From: Aphidius gifuensis
Lineage: Eukaryota; Arthropoda; Insecta; Hymenoptera; Braconidae
Assembly (NCBI RefSeq): GCF_014905175.1
Contig: NC_057793.1
Span: forward strand, 3,906,001 to 3,970,000
Direction: 5' to 3'
Length of the DNA: 64,000 nucleotides
Numbering within the stretch: position 1 is the stretch's first letter; the number at the start of each line of letters is the position of its first letter. The notes beneath the pieces were generated by a model. That model worked only from the letters and a program-made list of their open reading frames with translations. It was not told the DNA's origin and ran no database searches. A program made the position numbers and the translations under genes. This document shows positions 61,042-64,000 of the stretch, piece by piece.

Positions 61042-63089
61042 GATGCACCACACGTGGCCTGATTGTGACTGTTGCAATTTTACCCTCGCCACGTGGGAGC
61101 ACATTTTCCTTCCGGTTGCACCTTTTACCTACTGATTTCTTCTTAATGCTCTCACAATTTATGTTTTTTTTTTTCTCCAAATTTTATTGTCAACCGTTGA
61201 CCCAATTTGTTTGAATTTATTTATATTTTAATTAGGTGGTTATTTTCTTTCTATTTATAGATTTTAAATTTCCTGAAAATATAATGAAACAAATTTTTAA
61301 AAAATGCATGTTTCTGGTGCTTGATGAATTTATTAATCGAGCAAGAAAAATATTTTTCACGTAAATATAATATAAATTATAAAATAGATATATAGAAAAT
61401 AGATAAGAGATGTGAGCTTTATAAATCAGGCGAATATAAGAGTCAAGTAGTTTCAAGGATCAAATAGATAAGCACTAAAATGAATAAATAAATATTTATA
61501 TCAAGTGAATGATATAAATTCATCATCAATATTATATCATTAAAATTTAGAGAAAAAAAGCACTTGTTATTTTCGGGCAAATGTTTTCAGAAATGTTTAT
61601 AAATATTGGGGTGGTAAAGGAGAAGAAAAAGAATACCGACTGGAGATGAAAGATTCATGCCGAGAAAAAAATTGTAAAAAAAAGAAAATAAATTTTTTTA
61701 AAAAAGACCTTGGGGCATCATCCATGCACCTATACAAACATACGCATCTTGAAGAAAAGCAAATATTTTGTTGTGATGCAAGAGTATGAAAGTTTTTTTT
61801 TTTATATTTTTTATTTTTTTTTTTATAAAAGCTTTTATTTTTTATTATTATTTTCATTTATTATTTATTATTTTTCATTCAAGTACAAGTAGGCAAAAAA
61901 CTGACAAAAAAAAAGATGTTTGCTCTTATTTTCGTGAGTAAGCAATGTTTAATATGCACTTTTCATTACAAAATATTTTCAACATATATTTTATTAAAAT
62001 ATTTTTTGGATAAAATATAAATGGAAAAAAAAAAATTATATTGTACAATTTTCTCGACAAATTAATATGACGTTTGTATTTTGATAAATCAAATGAAAAA
62101 AAAAAAAAAATTAAATGCCTCAATTTACCAAGCATAAAAATTGAATCATATATTCATTCTTTTATTTCTATGGAGGATGTGAATTTAGATTTTTTTTTTT
62201 TTAAAGAAATGTATTAAAAAATTTATATATTCCTCTTTTTGTAACGCCTCGTAAAAGACAACAATGGCAACGAGTCTTGCAGGAAAACACACATACATCC
62301 TAACAAAGTAGAAAAAAATGAATAAAAAAAAAAAAAAAGACAGAAACAGATAAAGCAAGAACACGATTGTTCGACAATAGCCAGGTCTTGGTTTTTTCTT
62401 CAGTCTCCAAAACCGAATGAGATTTCTTGTCGTATTTGGAACACTCAAAACCACCCGCGTTGCACTGTACCAATCTCAATAGCAAATAATAACCTCCCTA
62501 AAAAATAAAAAAATAAATAAATTCATCCACAATACTCTTACCAATATAGTTACTTCACTTGCGACCAAATCGGATGAGCCGGATGAATGTGAAAACTCTC
62601 ATTATATTCATGAAAAATAAAACAATAAAAAATCTCTATTTTATCCTAATAAAGTGACGAAAATTTAAACATATAAAAATAAAATTCTAAACATTATTTA
62701 CAACACTTTATAAACATTTAAAAAATAAAAAATTTATTAAAAATTAATAATAAATATAGTGAAATCAATAAAAAACATATATTTTATTTTAATTGTTATA
62801 AAAAAAATATTTTTTCATTCATTGGAGTATTTAAGATTAAAAAAAAAATATATTTTCAGTTGATTTTTATTCTTGGAAAATGTTTAGAGGATGATGATCG
62901 TATACACGATATCTCTGGCAGCACATATATAAGAAAGAATGCAGCACCGGGTTAAATAAAATAATAATAAATAAAAAATAAAGGGGGCAAAAAAGTGAGG
63001 TAGATTAAATGTTGGATGAAAAGTAGAAAGAGTGAATGAGAGTCAGACATGCTGTGTATACCGGAATATTCATTAGTAGACCGTCGATT

Positions 63090-63160
63090 TAAAGGCGATT
63101 TAATTACTAGTTCGTCTACCGTTAATTAATTCAACCGATAGTTTGGGCGTGATTAAATCT
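63090..63160. promoter_or_regulatory. Possible enhancer-like element
   Basis: Clustered homeodomain-type cores occur here (TTTAATTACTAG, TTAATTAATT, and GATTAAAT at the end) within a stretch lacking long homopolymers. Function is inferred from motif type only. Confidence 0.2.
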
Positions 63161-64000
63161 TTTATTTTATATTTTTTTATACCTATAAACGTAGTTCATA
63201 CTTGCCTCTGTATATAAATAAACCAACGACATTAAATTGTCTCGTTTACAAATTTTAATTATTCATTACATTTTGTCATACATAAAAAAAAAACAAAAAA
63301 ATTAATTTTTTATATCTATAAACAATATAATAAAAACAAAATATATAAATAATAATTACAGGACTTTTTTTTTATAATTTAGAATAATATATTGTTATTA
63401 TTTTTAAATTATGTCAGGCACAAGACGACACCGCGTGTCCTTCCTCAAGATAAATAAAATTCGTCGCGTGATGTATATAAAAACAACCTAGACAATTTAA
63501 AAAAAAAATATATCCTAAAACAAGAATATAATCAGTTGAAAAAAAAAAAAGATTCTAATCATTTTTTTATTTTATTTTTCAATTTGAGAGGGACTGAATC
63601 ATGATGATGATGATCAACACTCATTTCTTGTTTTTTTTTTTTTGGAAGCAGTTAAATCTGTGTTGGTCATCAACTGGTCCATCAGCTGGAGTGGATCAAT
63701 ATACATATTGTTGCACCAATCAATCATTTATAATATTATACAAATGAAAATAAATAAAAATAGTTTTATTTTTTGTTTTATTATTTAAATTATTTGAGGA
63801 AAAAAAAAGGTTATTAAACTACGTTTTGTGTTGATGTACGCACATGAGAAGCTGAGTATATATTATAATAATTTATACTGATCAAAGACAAGAGGGTAAG
63901 AGGTACATGCACATGTAAACATTTAAGACAATGCCTGTCACCTCATGGCTCATTCATGCCAAGACACTCAACACCACAAAATACCGACTACCAATTTTAT

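Larger units (their letters stand above)
56776..64000. other. AT-rich non-coding flank with scattered complex islands
   Basis: No gene is supported to the window end. Islands worth noting are 57150-57210 (C/G-rich), 57360-57500 (includes GCGATAATTACTAC), 59280-59380, 60360-60620, 61015-61140, 62220-62490, 63060-63160 (several TTAATTA-type cores) and 63415-63480. Long poly(A/T) tracts make most open frames. Confidence 0.5.

Overview
This is a very AT-rich eukaryotic nuclear window, roughly a quarter G+C by eye, full of long A and T homopolymers. The GT-AG introns are short where they can be read, and the longest protein is a glutamine/asparagine/histidine-rich C2H2 zinc-finger factor. An insect fits best. 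A low-GC hymenopteran parasitoid (braconid-like) is my leading guess, but that is an inference from style and not from a diagnostic gene. No rRNA, ordinary tRNA, CRISPR array or bacterial-type operon was seen.

Two genes are well supported. On the + strand, 20291-23860 is a single-exon frame for a 1189-residue zinc-finger protein with three dispersed and four clustered C2H2 fingers. It has a GC-richer presumed promoter/leader upstream (about 18640-20290). On the - strand, 51241-53085 is a two-exon gene for a 587-residue predicted secreted protein. Its first exon (signal peptide) and an 81-bp phase-2 intron were rebuilt by hand. I recognise no family for it.

A third gene is probable. A start exon at 9042-9054 and a phase-compatible second exon at 9447-9517 are joined by a good GT-AG intron and encode 28 residues beginning MDDED. 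Its continuation is not proven. The best downstream candidate is a phase 0-0, 90-base exon at 29914-30003, which would place the zinc-finger gene inside a 20-kb intron on the same strand. Weaker exon-like or ORF-like pieces occur at 15479, 27900, 31708, 36806, 43565, 46112, 49302, 53756 (- strand) and 55743.

Repeats include seven copies of a ~152-bp unit at 38850-39890. This array sits inside a probable non-autonomous Helitron-like element that ends in a GC hairpin near 39999. There are also two copies of a tRNA-derived SINE-like sequence (47809 and 48491), a 65-nt near-perfect palindrome (53352), an imperfect inverted repeat bounded by T and A tracts (56651) and several microsatellites. The 8-mer AGGGTGGT, or its complement, recurs eight times, which is far more than this base composition should give.

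The rest is a gene desert of A/T tracts with islands of ordinary complexity. Such deserts around developmental transcription factors usually hold enhancers, and some islands carry homeodomain-like TTAATTA cores, but no regulatory function can be shown from the sequence alone.
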